DNA of 64,000 nt from Leptospira haakeii. Lineage in GTDB: Bacteria > Spirochaetota > Leptospiria > Leptospirales > Leptospiraceae. Below, piece after piece: positions 62,181 to 64,000 of this stretch. Below the pieces are notes generated by a model. The model was not told where the DNA came from and did no database searches. It saw only the letters and a program-made list of their open reading frames with translations. The first letter of the stretch is position 1; each line of letters begins with the position of its first letter. Location of the stretch: contig NZ_NPEG01000001.1 in assembly GCF_002812045.1 (NCBI RefSeq), positions 1 to 64,000 of the forward strand, in the 5' to 3' direction. The position numbers were made by a program, and so were the translations under genes.

Positions 62181-62249
62181 TTTACGTTCCTGTAAAACTA
62201 ATCTTTCCGTGTCACGAAAACTAATGTTTACTGTCGCAGTAAAATTAGA
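62181..62249. repeat. three contiguous 23-bp dyad repeat units
   Basis: Three back-to-back 23-base units at 62181-62203, 62204-62226 and 62227-62249. Each has the plan TTT(A/C)C-N6-to-8-G(T/A)AAA followed by A(C/T)TA(A/G). The arms are conserved while the centres vary, as expected for protein-binding sites rather than copies made by slippage. The array ends 62 bases before the start of the gene at 61474-62118. Confidence 0.6.
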
Positions 62250-62270
62250 CCGTTTGGATTAGTAGTTTTT

Positions 62271-62900
62271 TTAGAAGCGAGAATATTTACGAACCAGATC
62301 TACTCTAGAGTTCACTTGTAATTTTTTAAAAATACTTTTGATCTGAATTCGAACCGTACCTTCTTTCGTTCCAAAGTTACGCGCTATCTCCTTAGTTCTA
62401 TAACCGTTGATAATATGGTTCAAAATTTCTTTTTCTCTAGGAGTTAAAGAATGTATCTCCTTGGTTGGAGGTGGAGGTTTTCTGAAAAAGGAAATCACCT
62501 TAGCTGCGGCACCAGGAGAAAGTATCCCTCCTTCTTTCATTACCATTCTTGCTACTTCTTTTATGTCTTTCAGATCTTTTTTAAGAACAAACCCGACCGC
62601 ACCGGCCTTCATCGCCTGTATCAAAGCGTCATCAGTGTCTAACGTGGAAAGCATAATATACTTAGGATCGCTATCGAAATCAGATCTTTCCTTTATATAA
62701 TCGATCCCGGATTTACCAGGAAGGACGATATCCAAAAATACAAGATCAAATTTATCTCGACGGTTTTGTGACAAGTCTTCGGTAGAAGAAAATACTTCCA
62801 CTTGGTCCACTTCTTCCATCACAGAGAGAGTATTTGCACAGTTCTGAGCAAACTCGGAATTGTCTTCGACTATAGCGATTTTTACTTTTTCCATTTTCAT
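62271..62900 (-). CDS. LuxR/NarL-type response regulator
   Basis: A 209-residue regulator. The receiver domain has acidic residues at 12-13, the phospho-acceptor Asp57 (VFLDIVLPGKSG), a Thr-Ser type switch 'MLSTLD' and a Lys in 'FVLKKDLKD'. The C-terminal LuxR HTH spans about 145-205: 'LTPREKEILNHIINGYRTKEIARNFGTKEGTVRIQIKSIFKKL' is a complete GerE signature. No kinase gene is adjacent, so its partner is encoded elsewhere. The three dyad units just downstream are a natural candidate target. The start is either ATG 62900 or ATG 62894. Confidence 0.93.
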   Translation of the reverse strand: MKMEKVKIAIVEDNSEFAQNCANTLSVMEEVDQVEVFSSTEDLSQNRRDKFDLVFLDIVLPGKSGIDYIKERSDFDSDPKYIMLSTLDTDDALIQAMKAGAVGFVLKKDLKDIKEVARMVMKEGGILSPGAAAKVISFFRKPPPPTKEIHSLTPREKEILNHIINGYRTKEIARNFGTKEGTVRIQIKSIFKKLQVNSRVDLVRKYSRF

Positions 62901-63251
62901 CCGCCGACCGGCCCCTTTTATTGCGGTTTTTCGATTCTAATTTCTATATTCGTTTTTCAAAAAACTCGGACGATGGTAGGAAGATTTTTTTTATTTTTAT
63001 AAAATATGATTCAGGCAAAGAGGCAATATATATTCTCCGGAACAAGGTTATGCGAAATTTTTGACGATTTTTTCCCAATTCGTGTGTCTGTCTTTTATAA
63101 TTCCGAGATAAAATTTCCAAAGAGAGAAATAGATAAAAAGAGCATTATGTTTTATTAATAAATAATTTATTTCCAAACCGAAATACATTCGTCTAACAAG
63201 CGGTCCACCTCCTCTATTCGAGGAGTATAAACGTAACCGTAATATTGATCC
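62901..63251. other. 351-base AT-rich intergenic region
   Basis: No gene is supported here. The part next to the response regulator contains T-rich and A-rich tracts that could hold its promoter, but no clean -35/-10 pair stands out. A 6-bp hairpin, CTCCTC-TATTC-GAGGAG, at 63209-63225 lies 27 bases beyond the alpha/beta hydrolase stop; it lacks a T tract, so it is a poor terminator. Confidence 0.4.
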
Positions 63252-64000
63252 TCAAAGCCAGGAATTGATCTTTTCTGCGACTTCTTTCGGTCTTTCCATG
63301 TGAAGTGCATGTTTCGCATTAGGGATCCAGACCAGTTTACTTTTCTTTAAATAAGAATGTAATTTTTTCACCATAGGTGGATCTGTGATTGGATCTTCTG
63401 TCCCCGAGATGATCAGAGACTTTTGGGAAACTGCAGAAAGTTTTTTACCCAGAAAAATTTCTTTCTCCCTATCCAATGTATTCTCCGTTAAAAATTGGTG
63501 AGCTAAATTATTCCACTGACTGAGCAGGGCTTTTTTGGCGATACCGCCCAATTCCGGAACATTCTCCTGGTACAATGCGGTAAGAAGTCTTTCGATCTCT
63601 TCCGTTTTGGAAGGAAAAAGTAACTTCCTCATTTCGTCTCTTTGCGGGTGTGGAATTCCACCTGGAGCCAGTAGTACAAGTCTCTGAATCCTCTTCTCCT
63701 TTTCAGAATCGCGCATTGCGATCATCATCGCGATCAAGGATCCCATGGAGTGCCCGGCCAAAACAACATCGTTTAACGCGAGTTTGCGGATCGAATTGTA
63801 AAGAAGATCCGCAAATACGTCTACCTGATACAAATATTTCACTTTAGGAAGAGAACTTAAACCGAAACCGGGAATATCCGGGACTAAAAGATTGAAGTCA
63901 TTTCGTAAAAAAGGAGCCAGTCTTCTGAAACCTGTGGCAGAATCCAGAAGTCCATGTATGAAAAAAAGAGTTTTGTTCGATCCTTGGGCAGAAGGTCTCT
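63252..64000 (-). CDS. alpha/beta hydrolase, partial at right edge
   Basis: At least 249 residues; the reading frame stays open to the window edge, so the N-terminus is missing and the GTG at 63842 is internal. Visible elements are the oxyanion-hole segment FFIHGLLDSATGF, 'DIPGFGLSS', the nucleophile elbow GHSMGS, the acid in ISGTEDPITD, and the catalytic His in NAKHALHME. A short lid of about 70 residues lies between strands 6 and 7. Family members are esterases, hydrolases of C-C bonds or lipases; the substrate is unknown. No signal can be judged because the start lies outside. Confidence 0.88.
   Translation of the reverse strand, partial: RPSAQGSNKTLFFIHGLLDSATGFRRLAPFLRNDFNLLVPDIPGFGLSSLPKVKYLYQVDVFADLLYNSIRKLALNDVVLAGHSMGSLIAMMIAMRDSEKEKRIQRLVLLAPGGIPHPQRDEMRKLLFPSKTEEIERLLTALYQENVPELGGIAKKALLSQWNNLAHQFLTENTLDREKEIFLGKKLSAVSQKSLIISGTEDPITDPPMVKKLHSYLKKSKLVWIPNAKHALHMERPKEVAEKINSWL

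Noticed and set aside
1..64000. CRISPR arrays, tRNA or rRNA genes, insertion sequences, prophage
   Set aside because: I saw no regularly spaced identical repeats, no cloverleaf with a GGTTCGA-type arm, no transposase motif and no phage structural genes. The 23-bp units at 62181 have no spacers and are not CRISPR.

Overview
This window looks like part of a Leptospira chromosome. The genus call rests on several observations: many short lipoproteins with the relaxed spirochaetal lipobox (Cys after L/I-x-N, E or D), a flagellar cap gene (fliD) in a genome with many two-component and partner-switching proteins, an estimated GC near 40 percent (judged by eye), frequent TTG and GTG starts, and typical Leptospira gene content (PEGA protein, Rnf-like pair, DUF1292, SpoIIE phosphatases). 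I cannot name the species. No rRNA, tRNA, CRISPR array, insertion sequence or prophage is visible. Most of the window is ordinary chromosomal backbone.

Layout. 1-9 kb: small lipoproteins (one cut by the left edge), an ankyrin lipoprotein, an XRE regulator, two DJ-1/PfpI proteins, a 1-Cys peroxiredoxin, an FMN reductase, a HAD protein, a serine-hydrolase lipoprotein and cutA. 9-20 kb: rhomboid protease with uvrB, an RsbW-like kinase, trmL, an S1-repeat protein, a degenerate exported amidohydrolase, a GHKL ATPase, a glycosyltransferase, aroE and folC. 20-26 kb: a tight seven-gene minus-strand operon that joins a Cys-rich protein, RnfC-like and RnfD-like proteins, a PTS EIIA, two oligopeptide-type ABC permeases and a PEGA protein. 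26-36 kb: a processive family-2 glycosyltransferase, a solitary MotA-like protein, an AftB-like GT-C transferase, a K+/H+ antiporter, a hybrid 7TMR-DISM kinase, an HNH nuclease and manA. 36-45 kb: a DnaJ-like protein, a STAS protein, ribF and a tandem pair of SpoIIE phosphatases. 44-54 kb: fliD with a helical neighbour, an acyl-CoA dehydrogenase, and a large sensor kinase overlapping its response regulator. 54-64 kb: small exported proteins, a VapBC-type pair, ppk1, an FAD oxidase, an acyltransferase, a LuxR-type response regulator and an alpha/beta hydrolase cut by the right edge.

How the genes fit together. The window carries every class of a partner-switching circuit: an RsbW-like kinase, a STAS antagonist and two membrane SpoIIE phosphatases. 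These sit alongside two full two-component systems. Envelope and nutrient genes (glycosyltransferases, manA, antiporter, polyphosphate kinase) make up much of the rest.

The most unusual signals are non-coding. They are: a perfect hairpin covering the ribosome binding site of the ankyrin gene; three contiguous 23-bp dyad units beside the LuxR regulator; two leaders sharing a nested GGTCC/GGACC stem-loop plan; a dense set of inverted repeats in a divergent intergenic region; a strong terminator placed as if the folC message runs antisense through its neighbour; and a near-leaderless vapB promoter with a dyad over its -10 box. All were read by eye, without folding or database searches.
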